This document shows, one piece after another, positions 24,773 through 32,751 of a stretch of DNA of 64,000 nucleotides; positions within the stretch are counted from its first letter, which is position 1, and the number at the start of each line of letters is the position of its first letter. Origin of the DNA: Porphyrobacter sp. AAP60 (GTDB lineage: Bacteria; Pseudomonadota; Alphaproteobacteria; Sphingomonadales; Sphingomonadaceae); assembly GCF_001296025.1 (NCBI RefSeq), contig NZ_LJHV01000001.1, positions 30,447 through 94,446 on the forward strand, in the 5' to 3' direction. The translations under genes were made by a program, and so were the position numbers. The notes under the pieces are model-generated. The model worked only from the letters and a program-made list of their open reading frames with translations, did not search any database and had not been told where the DNA came from.

Positions 24773-25291
24773 CTAGTTGATGATCACCGAAGCGGCGCGG
24801 CGGTTCTGCGCCCATGCGCTTTCGTTGGAAGCCAGCGCCACCGGACGCTCCTTACCGAAGCTCACCACAGAAATCCGGCCCGGATCGACGCCGAGGCTGA
24901 CCAGATAATTCTTGGCCGAATTGGCGCGCTTTTCGCCCAGCGCCAGATTGTATTCGCGCGTGCCGCGTTCATCGGCGTGGCCTTCGATGGTGAAGGTGAT
25001 CTGCGGATAGCGCGCGAAATACTGCGCCTGTGCCTGCAAGGCGGCGGCATCCTGCGTATCGATGTTGAACCGGTCGGTGTCGAAATAGATCGTGGTTGAC
25101 GAACCGACGGCTCCGGCAAAATGCGCCTGCGTGCCGACCTGCGCGCCGGTGGGCTGGGTTGGCTGGGTAGGCCCGGTGGTGACCGGCCCGGCCTCCGGCG
25201 GCGGGGGCAGAACTTCCGGAGCCTTCTTGGAGCAGGCTGCAAGGCCGGTGGCCGAAGCCAGCAGCAGGATCGTGGCAAGCTTGGTGTTCAT
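24773..25291 (-). CDS. pal: Peptidoglycan-associated lipoprotein
   Basis: This 172-residue outer-membrane lipoprotein of the Tol-Pal envelope-constriction complex has a signal sequence ending in the lipobox LAAC (Cys about residue 22), a Pro/Thr-rich linker, and an OmpA-like peptidoglycan-binding domain with IYFDTDRFNID, FTIEGHADERGTREYNLALG and the Arg-containing NRRAASVI. Asp of GHADERG and the later Arg are the diaminopimelate-binding residues of the family. The ATG at 25291 has AAGGAA upstream; the frame runs further 5' into the tolB end without homology. It is the last gene of ybgC-tolQRAB-pal. Confidence 0.93.
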   Translation of the reverse strand: MNTKLATILLLASATGLAACSKKAPEVLPPPPEAGPVTTGPTQPTQPTGAQVGTQAHFAGAVGSSTTIYFDTDRFNIDTQDAAALQAQAQYFARYPQITFTIEGHADERGTREYNLALGEKRANSAKNYLVSLGVDPGRISVVSFGKERPVALASNESAWAQNRRAASVIIN

Positions 25292-25326
25292 CGCTTGGTT
25301 CCTTTCATTCATTCGGGGGAGGAAAA

Positions 25327-26736
25327 TCAGGGACGGATCGGTCCCCACGCCGGGTCGGACGCATCGACAGGGGTGGGCAGGCGGCGTTCATTCTGGCCGG
25401 TCAGATCGACCTGCCAGATGCCCGATCGCCCGGTATTTCTTTCCGTGCGGAAGAACTGGATGATGCGGCCATTGGGCGCCCATGTGGGGGCTTCATCCTG
25501 CCAGCCGCGCGTCAGCACCCGCATCCCGCCGCCGCCGGTGTTCATCACCGCGATGTTGAAATCGCCCGCAATCCGCGTGAAGGCGATCTGATCACCGCGC
25601 GGGCTCCATTCCGGCGTCGCGCAGCGTCCGCCGAAAAAGCTGATGCGCTTCTGGTTCCGGCCGTCGGCATCCATCACATAGCACTGCTGGCTGCCCGAAC
25701 GGTCGCTTTCGAACACGATCTTGGTGCCATCGGGCGAATAGGAACCGCCGACGTCGATGCCGGGGTTATCGGTCAGCTTGACGCTCGCGCCTCCGGTGGC
25801 GGGCACGCGGTAGATATCGGTATTGCCCGCCACGGCCATCGCATAAAGGATGTGCTTGCCATCGGGCGACCAGCGCGGGGCGATGGTGGGATTGCGGTTT
25901 TCGGTCACCAGCGTCTGCTTGCCCGTGCCGATGTCATAGACATAGATGCGCGGATTGCCGTCGACATAGCTGAGGTACAGGATCTTCGAATAATCGGGCG
26001 AATAACGCGGGGTGAGCGCGGTGGCACTGCCCAGCGTCAGGAAGCGGTGGTTCGCCCCGTCGCTGTCCATGATCGCCAATCGCTTCACGCGGCGATCCTT
26101 GGGGCCGGTTTCCGCGATATAGGCAATGCGGCTGTCGAAGAACGGGCTTTCCCCCGTCAGGCGGCTGAAGATCAGATCGCTGCACTTGTGCGCGGCGCGG
26201 CGCCAATCGGCAGGGGCCACCACCCAGCCTTCACGCACCAATTCGTTCTGCAAGGCGACATCGTAAAGATAGCAGCCGACCACCAGACGCCCGTCATCGC
26301 GCGCGCGGACATAGCCGTGCACCAGCATTTCGGCATTGCGCCCGCTCCAGGTGGAAAACGCCGGCGCGGTGATCTGGGGGAATTCAGGCTGCGGCAGGCT
26401 GTCAGGGCCGACCGGCTTGAACAAGCCGTTGTTGCGCAGGTTGGCGGTGATCACCCGCGCCACCTCGCGCCCCAGCGCGCCGGTGCCAGCCTCGTTGGCA
26501 GGGGTGGCGCGGTCACGGTCGGTGGCGAAGGCGGGGATGGCGATACCGATATCGGACCATGCGGATTCGTCGGTGACGGTGCCGCGCAGCGGGCCATCGC
26601 TGTCACCTTCCACCGCGACGCTTTCAACCGGCTGATCCTCGCCCAGCGGCGCGCCAAGATCCTGCGCGGATGCGGGTTCGGCGAACGGCGCGGCGAACAG
26701 GGCAGCAGTGATGAGGAACGCGAACTTCTTGATCAT
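25327..26736 (-). CDS. tolB: Tol-Pal system beta-propeller protein TolB
   Basis: This 469-residue periplasmic protein links Pal to TolA. It has a signal peptide (MIKKFAFLITAALFAAPFAE, cleavage near ASA-QD), an N-terminal alpha/beta domain (VARVITANLRNNGLF) and a C-terminal six-bladed propeller with repeated WSPDGKHILYAM, YSPDGTKIVFES and WSPRGDQIAFT motifs of the WD40-like PD40 type. The length is normal. It lies 1 bp downstream of tolA and 35 bp upstream of pal. Confidence 0.94.
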   Translation of the reverse strand: MIKKFAFLITAALFAAPFAEPASAQDLGAPLGEDQPVESVAVEGDSDGPLRGTVTDESAWSDIGIAIPAFATDRDRATPANEAGTGALGREVARVITANLRNNGLFKPVGPDSLPQPEFPQITAPAFSTWSGRNAEMLVHGYVRARDDGRLVVGCYLYDVALQNELVREGWVVAPADWRRAAHKCSDLIFSRLTGESPFFDSRIAYIAETGPKDRRVKRLAIMDSDGANHRFLTLGSATALTPRYSPDYSKILYLSYVDGNPRIYVYDIGTGKQTLVTENRNPTIAPRWSPDGKHILYAMAVAGNTDIYRVPATGGASVKLTDNPGIDVGGSYSPDGTKIVFESDRSGSQQCYVMDADGRNQKRISFFGGRCATPEWSPRGDQIAFTRIAGDFNIAVMNTGGGGMRVLTRGWQDEAPTWAPNGRIIQFFRTERNTGRSGIWQVDLTGQNERRLPTPVDASDPAWGPIRP

Positions 26737-26737
26737 G

Positions 26738-27601
26738 TCAGAGCCTTCGGTCGAATTGCCATTCGAGCGCTTTCCAGCGGTCGTAGAATTGGTCGGGCAG
26801 GTTGAACGGCGCGGCCCGTTGTACGGCGCGGATTGCGCGCTCGCAATGCAGGCCAGCCTGCGGGCGGTTGCTTTCGGTTATGCTCGCCGGAGCGGTGCGG
26901 CACCGCGGTGTGCCGCGCAGACTTCCGTCGGCATTGAGATCCCAGCTGACGGTCGAAATCAGCAGTTCCGCGTCGAGCCCCGAAGGCGCGGTCCAGTGGG
27001 GCCGCAGCTGGCGGGTGATGGCCGATGACAGCGCGGCACGTTCGGCGCTGCCGAATGTCGCTGCCGGAGCGCGGGTTTCATTGCTCGTCGTCGAACTGCC
27101 CCGCCCTTCGAGGAAATCGTCACCGATACGGCTGCCCCCACCGCTATTGGCGGTGCGGGTCGGTGCCGGGGTGCTGGTCGGGCGCGGTGCGGGGGCGGAA
27201 CTGGCTCGCGGTGCAGGCGTGCGATCGGGGCGCGAGCGTTCGCGCGAAGGGGCCGGCTGGGTCGGCGCCGCGGTCGAACGGGCTGCGGTGGTCGGCTGCG
27301 GCCTTGGCCGGGGTGCGGGCGCTCGCTCTACCCGCTCCGGCGGGGCCGTTTGGGGCTCTGGCGCAGGCGCAGGATCATCGCTCAGCGTCGGTGCAATCGC
27401 GGCCCGGCTTTCTGCCACAGGATCGGGCGAAGCTGCCTCCAGCCCCACCTCGGTTGCCAGGCTCACCGTCATCCGTTCAGGGAAGACCGAAACCTCGCTC
27501 CGCACCGTCTGCATCAACAACACGGCCACCAGCGCGCCGTGCAGCACGATGGCCGCGGCAAAACCGACCTTTTCATCGTTGCGGAGCGCGATTTCTGCCA
27601 T
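26738..27601 (-). CDS. tolA: TolA-like cell-envelope protein
   Basis: This 287-residue bitopic inner-membrane protein has one N-terminal span (GFAAAIVLHGALVAVLLMQ, residues 13-31). A long Pro/Ala/Arg/Thr-rich periplasmic linker (about 60-170) replaces the helical Lys/Ala domain of enterobacterial TolA. The C-terminal globular domain (about 190-287) contains LSSAITRQLRPHW and ends AAPFNLPDQFYDRWKALEW. Its place between tolR and tolB identifies it. The ATG at 27601 begins MAEIALRNDEKV; the annotation by sequence alone would be weaker because TolA diverges fast. Confidence 0.85.
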   Translation of the reverse strand: MAEIALRNDEKVGFAAAIVLHGALVAVLLMQTVRSEVSVFPERMTVSLATEVGLEAASPDPVAESRAAIAPTLSDDPAPAPEPQTAPPERVERAPAPRPRPQPTTAARSTAAPTQPAPSRERSRPDRTPAPRASSAPAPRPTSTPAPTRTANSGGGSRIGDDFLEGRGSSTTSNETRAPAATFGSAERAALSSAITRQLRPHWTAPSGLDAELLISTVSWDLNADGSLRGTPRCRTAPASITESNRPQAGLHCERAIRAVQRAAPFNLPDQFYDRWKALEWQFDRRL

Positions 27602-27614
27602 TGTGCCCTTCGGA

Positions 27615-28052
27615 CTATGGGGCCGAAACTGAACCATCGGTGACCAGCGAGATCGAAGTAAAGCCTGCCCGGCCCAACTCGCCCATAACCTGCATCACTC
27701 TGCCGTAATCGAGGCTGCGATCGCCGCGCAGCACCACCAGCGGCTGTTCGCCCCCGAGGTCCAGCGCTTCGAGCGCGGCGGGAAGCCCGCCTGCGGCAAC
27801 TGCGGTGTCTTCGATATAGATGGTGCCAGCGCGGTCGATCGAGATGGTGATCTGGTCGGGCTGCTCCTCCACCGCCGCAGCCCGGCTTTCGGGCAGTTCA
27901 ACCGGAACGCCGACGGCAGGCAGTGTCACCGTCACCATGAAGATGATCAGCAACACCAGCATCACGTCCACCAGCGGGGTGACGTTGATTTCGGCCATCG
28001 CCGCATGACGGCCGCGTTTGCGCCGGCGGCGGGAGGATAGATTTACAGCCAT
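27615..28052 (-). CDS. tolR: TolR (ExbD family) proton-channel component
   Basis: This 145-residue protein has one membrane span containing the essential proton-relay Asp: INVTPLVDVMLVLLIIFMV (residues about 22-40). The periplasmic domain includes PDQITISIDRAGTIYIED and a C-terminal YGRVMQVMGELGRAGFTSIS typical of ExbD/TolR. The N-terminus is basic (RRRRKRGRH), cytoplasmic side. It forms the ion-driven motor with TolQ; a palindromic repeat separates the two genes. Confidence 0.92.
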   Translation of the reverse strand: MAVNLSSRRRRKRGRHAAMAEINVTPLVDVMLVLLIIFMVTVTLPAVGVPVELPESRAAAVEEQPDQITISIDRAGTIYIEDTAVAAGGLPAALEALDLGGEQPLVVLRGDRSLDYGRVMQVMGELGRAGFTSISLVTDGSVSAP

Positions 28053-28065
28053 GAGGTCTCCTCCC

Positions 28066-28129
28066 CCGTTCGCCTCGAGCGAAGTCGAGAGGCTGTGCAG
28101 AGTGTCTCGACTTCGCTCGACACGAACGG
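28066..28129. repeat. CCGTTCG-type palindromic element between tolR and tolQ
   Basis: Outer arms CCGTTCG (28066) and CGAACGG (ending 28129) enclose perfect 15-bp inverted arms CGAGCGAAGTCGAGA and TCTCGACTTCGCTCG. It resembles the elements at 41980-42071 and 44307-44397. It lies inside the tol transcription unit and would form a stable hairpin in the mRNA. Confidence 0.8.
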
Positions 28130-28149
28130 TTTGCGAAGCACCGCCATCA

Positions 28150-28854
28150 TCACGCCCGGTCCAGCTCGCGGCTCAGGCCGGTGTGGAGCCGGTCGGCAAA
28201 GCGCTGCAATCCGGCCTCGTACTTGTCGACCGCGCCGCCAAAGCGGTTGAATGCGATCACCGCCGGAATGGCTGCGAACAGCCCGATTGCGGTGGCGAAC
28301 AGCGCCTCTGCGATACCGGGGGCGACCACGGCAAGGCTGGCGCTTTGCTGCGCACCAATCTGGAAAAAGCTGTTCATGATCCCCCAGACCGTGCCGAACA
28401 GGCCGACAAACGGCGCGACCGAGCCGACCGTGGCGAGGAAATTGAGCCGCCCCGACAATTCGTCGGCCTCTTCGGCAATCTGGCTGTCCATCGCCGCGTG
28501 GATGCGCTGGCGGGTGGCATCACGGTCAACCGGCTGCTTGGCGGTGGACTTGCGCCATTCGTCGAGACCTGCAGCGGCAACACGGGCCGATGGCACTTCC
28601 TTACGCACCGATTTGGTCAGCAGGGCCTCTCGGTCACGCTGTTCCCAGAACTCGGCTTCGTATTCGCGGGACTTTTTCGTCAATCCGCCGATCCGCATGC
28701 TGAATGACACGATGATCATCCACACCCAGATGCTGGCAAGGATCAGGCCGACCATCACGGCCTGCACAATGATATCGGCCTGCAAAAACAGTTCGACAGG
28801 ATCGAGCCGGGTGGCGGCAGGCGCGGCGGCGGCGCTGAGCAGGGCAAGCGTCAC
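28150..28854 (-). CDS. tolQ: TolQ (ExbB/MotA family) proton-channel protein
   Basis: This 234-residue inner-membrane protein has three membrane spans: about residues 22-50 (IIVQAVMVGLILASIWVWMI), 140-165 (LATVGSVAPFVGLFGTVWGI, with the conserved GLFGTVWG motif) and 180-210 (APGIAEALFATAIGLFAAIP). The long cytoplasmic loop after span 1 is charged. It pairs with TolR to use the proton gradient for outer-membrane constriction. The gene starts 4 bp after ybgC ends on the minus strand. Confidence 0.93.
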   Translation of the reverse strand: MTLALLSAAAAPAATRLDPVELFLQADIIVQAVMVGLILASIWVWMIIVSFSMRIGGLTKKSREYEAEFWEQRDREALLTKSVRKEVPSARVAAAGLDEWRKSTAKQPVDRDATRQRIHAAMDSQIAEEADELSGRLNFLATVGSVAPFVGLFGTVWGIMNSFFQIGAQQSASLAVVAPGIAEALFATAIGLFAAIPAVIAFNRFGGAVDKYEAGLQRFADRLHTGLSRELDRA

Positions 28855-28858
28855 AGTG

Positions 28859-29311
28859 TCAGTTATCCTCGGTCATGAAAGTCTGGAAAGCAGCGCGCCA
28901 TGCGGCAGGCTGGCGGCGCGGGCGGCCATCAAGGGTAATGAAGCCGACCCGCAGGTGGGCTTCGCACAGGATATCGTCGTCGCGGCGGGCGATCTGGTGC
29001 ATCCGGCACGATGCCGCGCCAAGTTCGGTGCAGCGGGTTTCGATCACCACATCATCATCCAGCTTTGCGGGGCGCAGATATTTCAGATTGACCTCGGACA
29101 GGGCATAGGCGCCCTCCCCACTTTCAATCGCGGCGCGTTGATCAATGCCGAGCAGCCGCAGCAGATCGCTGCGCGCGCGTTCGAACCAGCGCAGATAATT
29201 GGCGTGGTAGGTGATGCCCGAAAGATCGGTATCCTCGTAATATACCCGCACCGCGTACAAATGCCGCGCACCATCGAGGATGCCGCCGGGAGGATTGGGA
29301 GAGGTCATCAC
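28859..29311 (-). CDS. ybgC: YbgC-type acyl-CoA thioesterase
   Basis: This 150-residue hot-dog-fold thioesterase is the usual first gene of tol-pal operons. The signature VRVYYEDTDLSGITYHANYLRWFERARSD carries the catalytic Asp of EDTD near residue 27 and the following Tyr/His; LRPAKLDDDVVIETRC is also family-typical. It hydrolyses short or acyl-carrier-bound thioesters in the cytoplasm. A start one codon downstream is possible, since MMT begins with two ATGs. Confidence 0.92.
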   Translation of the reverse strand: MMTSPNPPGGILDGARHLYAVRVYYEDTDLSGITYHANYLRWFERARSDLLRLLGIDQRAAIESGEGAYALSEVNLKYLRPAKLDDDVVIETRCTELGAASCRMHQIARRDDDILCEAHLRVGFITLDGRPRRQPAAWRAAFQTFMTEDN

Positions 29312-29416
29312 GCGCCACCTAGCGCAGCAGGGAATCGCTGCAAAGCGGGGAGTTGCGTTTTGTCGATGAACGGCAGTGGAACGGCGGCTGAGTGCCCTTA
29401 CCGCCGGGCGATTATC

Positions 29417-29486
29417 GGTCGCAACGCGACCGCAAGGCCGACTGGCCGCCCGCAGCGACGCGGCCGCAAGGCCGCATGAGCGAGGA
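29417..29486 (+). repeat. 70-bp two-hairpin repeat element, copy 1
   Basis: Hairpin 1 is GGTCGC-AAC-GCGACC (29417-29431), then a conserved linker beginning GCAAGGCCGACTGGCC, then hairpin 2 GCGGCC-GCAA-GGCCGC (29460-29475) and TGAGCGAGGA. Copy 2 at 59768-59837 has the same length and linker, with different but still pairing stems. Confidence 0.8.
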
Positions 29487-29487
29487 A

Positions 29488-29511
29488 AATGCAGCCCGGA
29501 CGGGCTGCATT
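29488..29511 (-). terminator. Terminator of the his-hinT operon
   Basis: The perfect 10-bp inverted repeat AATGCAGCCC / GGGCTGCATT with a 4-base loop starts within the hinT stop codon and is followed on the minus strand by TTTTCC. It abuts the 70-bp repeat element. Confidence 0.7.
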
Positions 29512-29887
29512 ACTTACAAATCATGCGACCCAAGGGCTCTCCGCCGAAGATATGGATATGAAGATGCGGCACTTCCTGCCCGCCATGCGCGCCGATATTG
29601 GCCATCAGGCGATAACCCGGCTCGACCAGGCCTTTTGCGCGCGCCACTTCGCCTGCGGCGCGAATGAACCCGGCGATTTCGGCATCGGAGGCCTTGGCGG
29701 AAAAATCGTCCCAGCTGACATAGCGGCCCTTGGGGATCACCAGCGTGTGCACTTCGGCCTGCGGGTTGATGTCCTCGAAGGCGAAGGCCCAGTCGTCTTC
29801 ATAGACCTTGCTGGAGGGGATCTCCCCACGCAGGATCTTGGCGAAGATGTTGTTGTCGTCATAGGGCAAGGTCGGGTCGATCGGCAT
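29510..29887 (-). CDS. HIT-family nucleotide hydrolase (HinT-like)
   Basis: This 125-residue histidine-triad protein has DDNNIFAKILRGEIPSSKV at the N-terminus, FEDINPQAEVHTLVIPK in the middle, and the active-site HGGQEVPHLHIHIFGG (HxHxH) near residue 104. HinT enzymes hydrolyse AMP-lysine and adenosine phosphoramidates. Its ATG overlaps the hisE stop (TAATG), so it is translationally coupled to the his operon, a common alphaproteobacterial arrangement. Confidence 0.92.
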   Translation of the reverse strand: MPIDPTLPYDDNNIFAKILRGEIPSSKVYEDDWAFAFEDINPQAEVHTLVIPKGRYVSWDDFSAKASDAEIAGFIRAAGEVARAKGLVEPGYRLMANIGAHGGQEVPHLHIHIFGGEPLGRMICK

Positions 29888-30204
29888 TATTCGCTCCGTG
29901 ATGCTTTCTCGTCGAGGCCTGACACGCCTTCGCGCCGGTCAAGTTCGGCGAAAACCTGTTCCAGCGCCACGCCCTTTTCGGCGAGCAGCACCATGAGGTG
30001 AAACAGCAGGTCAGCGGCTTCGCCCACCAGTTCGGCTTCATCACCGGCGAGCGCGGCAATCACCGTCTCGGTCGCTTCCTCGCCCAATTTCTGGGCGATT
30101 TTGTTCAGCCCTTTGGCATGAAGCTTCGCGACGTAGCTTTCGTCCGGCGAGGCAAGGCGGCGCTGGGCGATGGTGGCTTCAAGGCGGGAAAGGGTGTCGG
30201 GCAC
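29887..30204 (-). CDS. hisE: Phosphoribosyl-ATP diphosphatase
   Basis: This 105-residue cytosolic enzyme catalyses step 2 of histidine synthesis, PR-ATP to PR-AMP plus pyrophosphate. The all-alpha NTP-PPase motif is clear: GLNKIAQKLGEEATETVIAA then DEAELVGEAADLLFHLMVLL, with the metal-binding EExxE and ExxD residues. I chose the GTG at 30204, which begins (M)PDTLSRLEATI; the frame extends upstream through the palindromic element 30215-30339, which is not coding. Confidence 0.9.
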   Translation of the reverse strand: MPDTLSRLEATIAQRRLASPDESYVAKLHAKGLNKIAQKLGEEATETVIAALAGDEAELVGEAADLLFHLMVLLAEKGVALEQVFAELDRREGVSGLDEKASRSE

Positions 30205-30214
30205 TCGATTTCTC

Positions 30215-30339
30215 TCGTCATTGCGAGCGCCGCAGGCGCGCGGCAATCCATGGACTAACCGTTCCCGCCGGTGGACAGGTTCGGTCATGGATTGGTTGGC
30301 CTACGGCCAGCTTCGCTACCGCTACGCTCGCAATGACGA
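30215..30339. repeat. REP-like palindromic element, TCGTCATTGCGAG type (copy 2)
   Basis: The ends are inverted repeats TCGTCATTGCGAGCG (30215) and CGCTCGCAATGACGA (ending 30339), with inner GCAATCCATGGACT and GGTCATGGATTGG arms. It is the same family as 9625-9728 but with a different middle. It fills the hisF-hisE gap inside the operon. Confidence 0.85.
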
Positions 30340-30343
30340 ATAT

Positions 30344-31105
30344 TCAACCGCGCGCAGGCAAGCCCGCGTCCCGCAATGCCTTGTGCGCCTCGGCAATGGT
30401 GTGGGTGCCGAAGTGGAAGATGCTCGCCGCCAGCACCGCGCTGGCGTGGCCTTTCGTCACGCCATCGACGAGATGATCGAGGCTGCCGACACCGCCGCTG
30501 GCGATCACCGGCACGCTGACGGCATCGGCGATGGTGCGGGTCAGATCGAGGTCATAGCCACGCTGCGTCCCGTCGCCGTCCATGCTGGTAACGAGCAATT
30601 CGCCCGCCCCCAAACCGGCAACCTGCATCGCATATTCGACCGCGTCGATGCCAGTGGGCTTGCGCCCGCCATGGGTGAAGATTTCCCAGTTCCCGCGCGG
30701 TGTCCGGCGCGCATCGACGCTGGCGACGACGCACTGGCTGCCGAAGCGTGAAGCAATTTCGCCGACCAGTTCGGGACGGGCGACAGCGGCAGAATTCACC
30801 GCCACCTTGTCTGCCCCCGCGAGCAGCAGCGCGCGCGCATCCTCGGGCGAGCGCACCCCGCCGCCGACGGTCAGCGGCATGAAGCACACCTCCGCCGTGC
30901 GCCGCACCATATCAAGCAAGGTGCCGCGCCCTTCGTGGCTGGCGGAAATGTCGAGAAAACACAGCTCGTCCGCCCCCGCCGCATCATAGGCCCGCGCCTG
31001 TTCGACCGGATCGCCCGCGTCTTTCAGATCGACGAAATTGACGCCCTTCACCACGCGGCCATTCGCCACGTCGAGACAGGGGATGACGCGGATGCGGACG
31101 GTCAC
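30344..31105 (-). CDS. hisF: Imidazole glycerol phosphate synthase, cyclase subunit
   Basis: This 253-residue (beta/alpha)8 barrel converts PRFAR and ammonia to IGP and AICAR with HisH. Catalytic Asp residues sit in [16 protein letters not shown] (about residue 12) and in [16 protein letters not shown] (about 132); phosphate loops are [14 protein letters not shown] and [13 protein letters not shown]. It overlaps hisA by 4 bp. The gap before hisE holds a palindromic element. Confidence 0.95.
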   Translation of the reverse strand: MTVRIRVIPCLDVANGRVVKGVNFVDLKDAGDPVEQARAYDAAGADELCFLDISASHEGRGTLLDMVRRTAEVCFMPLTVGGGVRSPEDARALLLAGADKVAVNSAAVARPELVGEIASRFGSQCVVASVDARRTPRGNWEIFTHGGRKPTGIDAVEYAMQVAGLGAGELLVTSMDGDGTQRGYDLDLTRTIADAVSVPVIASGGVGSLDHLVDGVTKGHASAVLAASIFHFGTHTIAEAHKALRDAGLPARG

Positions 31106-31839
31106 CGCGTTTCCGCCTTTAGGCCAATCGCAATCGCCGCCGCCAGATCGAGCCGCCCTTCATACAGCGCCCGCCCGGTGATCACCCCTTCGATCCCCTC
31201 ATGCGCGTGCAGGGCCAGCATATGGATATCGTCCAGCCCCTTCACGCCTCCACTGGCGATCACCGGAATGTCCACGCGGCGCGCGAGATCGACGGTCGCC
31301 TCGATGTTCACGCCCTTGAGCAGGCCGTCGCGGCCAATGTCGGTGAACAGCAGCGAGGCAACGCCGGCATCCTCGAACCGGCGGGCGAGATCGACCACGG
31401 GCACATCGGATACTTCTGCCCAGCCTTCGGTCGCGACCATGCCGTCCTTGGCATCCACCGCGACCACGATGCCGCCTTCCCATTCGCGCGCCATGTCTTT
31501 CACGAATTCGGGGTTCTTGAGCGCGGCGGAACCCATTACCACCCGCGCCACGCCAAGGTTGAACCAGCCTTCGACAGCCGCCGCATCACGGATGCCGCCG
31601 CCCAGTTGGACGTAACCGGGGAAGGCTTCGATGATGGCTTCGACAGCAGCACGGTTGCGGCTTTCGCCCGCAAAGCTGCCGTCGAGATCGACCACGTGCA
31701 GGTGTTCGGCCCCGGCATCGGCAAAGATCAATGCCTGCTGCGCCGGGTTGTCGCCATAGATCGTGGCGCGCTCCATGTCGCCTTCGGCAAGGCGCACGAC
31801 TTGGCCACCTTTGAGGTCGATGGCGGGAAATACGATCAC
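31102..31839 (-). CDS. hisA: ProFAR isomerase
   Basis: This 245-residue (beta/alpha)8 barrel isomerises ProFAR to PRFAR. Catalytic Asp is in [16 protein letters not shown] (about residue 8) and the second Asp in [14 protein letters not shown] (about 130); [13 protein letters not shown] and [12 protein letters not shown] are the phosphate loops. I chose the GTG at 31839, which forms a GTGA overlap with the hisH stop, rather than a GTG three codons earlier. Confidence 0.94.
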   Translation of the reverse strand: MIVFPAIDLKGGQVVRLAEGDMERATIYGDNPAQQALIFADAGAEHLHVVDLDGSFAGESRNRAAVEAIIEAFPGYVQLGGGIRDAAAVEGWFNLGVARVVMGSAALKNPEFVKDMAREWEGGIVVAVDAKDGMVATEGWAEVSDVPVVDLARRFEDAGVASLLFTDIGRDGLLKGVNIEATVDLARRVDIPVIASGGVKGLDDIHMLALHAHEGIEGVITGRALYEGRLDLAAAIAIGLKAETR

Positions 31840-32462
31840 GGGAACCACTCCAGAAAGCGCCGGAGCGTTGCCAGACCATAGCCCTGGCTCTTTTCCGGAT
31901 GAAACTGCACGCCGATGATGTTGTCGCGGGCCACGGCGGCCACCAGCCCTTCGCCGTGATCGGTCATCGCGGCGACATCGTGCGGATTGGCGGCATCGAA
32001 GTGGTAGGAGTGGAGGAAATAGGCCTCGCCCTCCTCGATCACCGCGTGATCCCGCGCATGGGGCATCATCGCGACATCGTTCCAGCCCATATGTGGCACC
32101 TTGATCGCGGTGTCGGTCGGCTGGATCAGCCGCACCGCGCCCGCGATCCAGCCGAGGCCGGGGGTCTCGCCATGTTCAAGCCCCCTGTCGGCCAGCAATT
32201 GCATGCCGACGCAGATGCCGAGGAACGGTGCACCGCCCACCTGCACCCGCTCGGTCATGGCCTCGACCATATGCGGGATGGCGCGCAGGCCTTCGGCGCA
32301 GGCCTTGAAGCTGCCGACACCGGGCAGCACGATCCGGTCAGCGGCGCGCACCACGTAAGGATCGGCGGTCACAGTCACCTGCGCGCCCGCCGCCTTCAGG
32401 GCATTGTGCACAGAATGAAGGTTGCCCGCGCCGTAATCCACGAGAGCGACCACCTCACCCAC
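31836..32462 (-). CDS. hisH: Imidazole glycerol phosphate synthase, glutamine amidotransferase subunit
   Basis: This 208-residue class I glutaminase feeds ammonia to HisF. The N-terminus is VALVDYGAGNLHSVHNAL, the nucleophile Cys is in PFLGICVGMQLLAD (about residue 86), and the catalytic His and Glu are in GVQFHPEKSQGYG (about residues 189-191). I chose the GTG at 32462, giving an 8-bp overlap with the YciI gene; a GTG three codons later is an alternative. Confidence 0.93.
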   Translation of the reverse strand: MGEVVALVDYGAGNLHSVHNALKAAGAQVTVTADPYVVRAADRIVLPGVGSFKACAEGLRAIPHMVEAMTERVQVGGAPFLGICVGMQLLADRGLEHGETPGLGWIAGAVRLIQPTDTAIKVPHMGWNDVAMMPHARDHAVIEEGEAYFLHSYHFDAANPHDVAAMTDHGEGLVAAVARDNIIGVQFHPEKSQGYGLATLRRFLEWFP

Positions 32463-32751
32463 CGAAAGCCTCCAGCCCCGGCCCGACAAAGCGCGGAGTC
32501 CACTCGATGATGGTGAGATCGGCCAACTGGTGCTGCATGAACGGGTCACTCATCAGCAGCGCCTCGGCCTCGTCGCGGCTGGATGCCTTCACGAAGATCA
32601 GCCCGCCATCGCGCGGCTCTCGCGGGCCCCATGCGAGGAAATGTCCGGCGTCATGTCCGGCTTTCAGCCATGCCAGATGATCGGCCAGCACTGCATCGAT
32701 CCGGTCGATCGGCACCGTATACGTCAACGATGCGATGAAGATGCTAGCCAC
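32455..32751 (-). CDS. YciI-like protein in the his operon
   Basis: This 98-residue ferredoxin-like-fold protein carries the family pattern [21 protein letters not shown] (split over residues 17-37), with the conserved His near residue 24 and Asp/His pair, followed by [16 protein letters not shown] and [16 protein letters not shown]. YciI proteins are dimeric putative hydrolases or dehalogenase-like enzymes of unknown role. It overlaps hisB by 8 bp upstream and hisH downstream, so it is co-translated with the histidine enzymes. The GTG start at 32751 fits the family N-terminus. Confidence 0.85.
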   Translation of the reverse strand: MASIFIASLTYTVPIDRIDAVLADHLAWLKAGHDAGHFLAWGPREPRDGGLIFVKASSRDEAEALLMSDPFMQHQLADLTIIEWTPRFVGPGLEAFGG

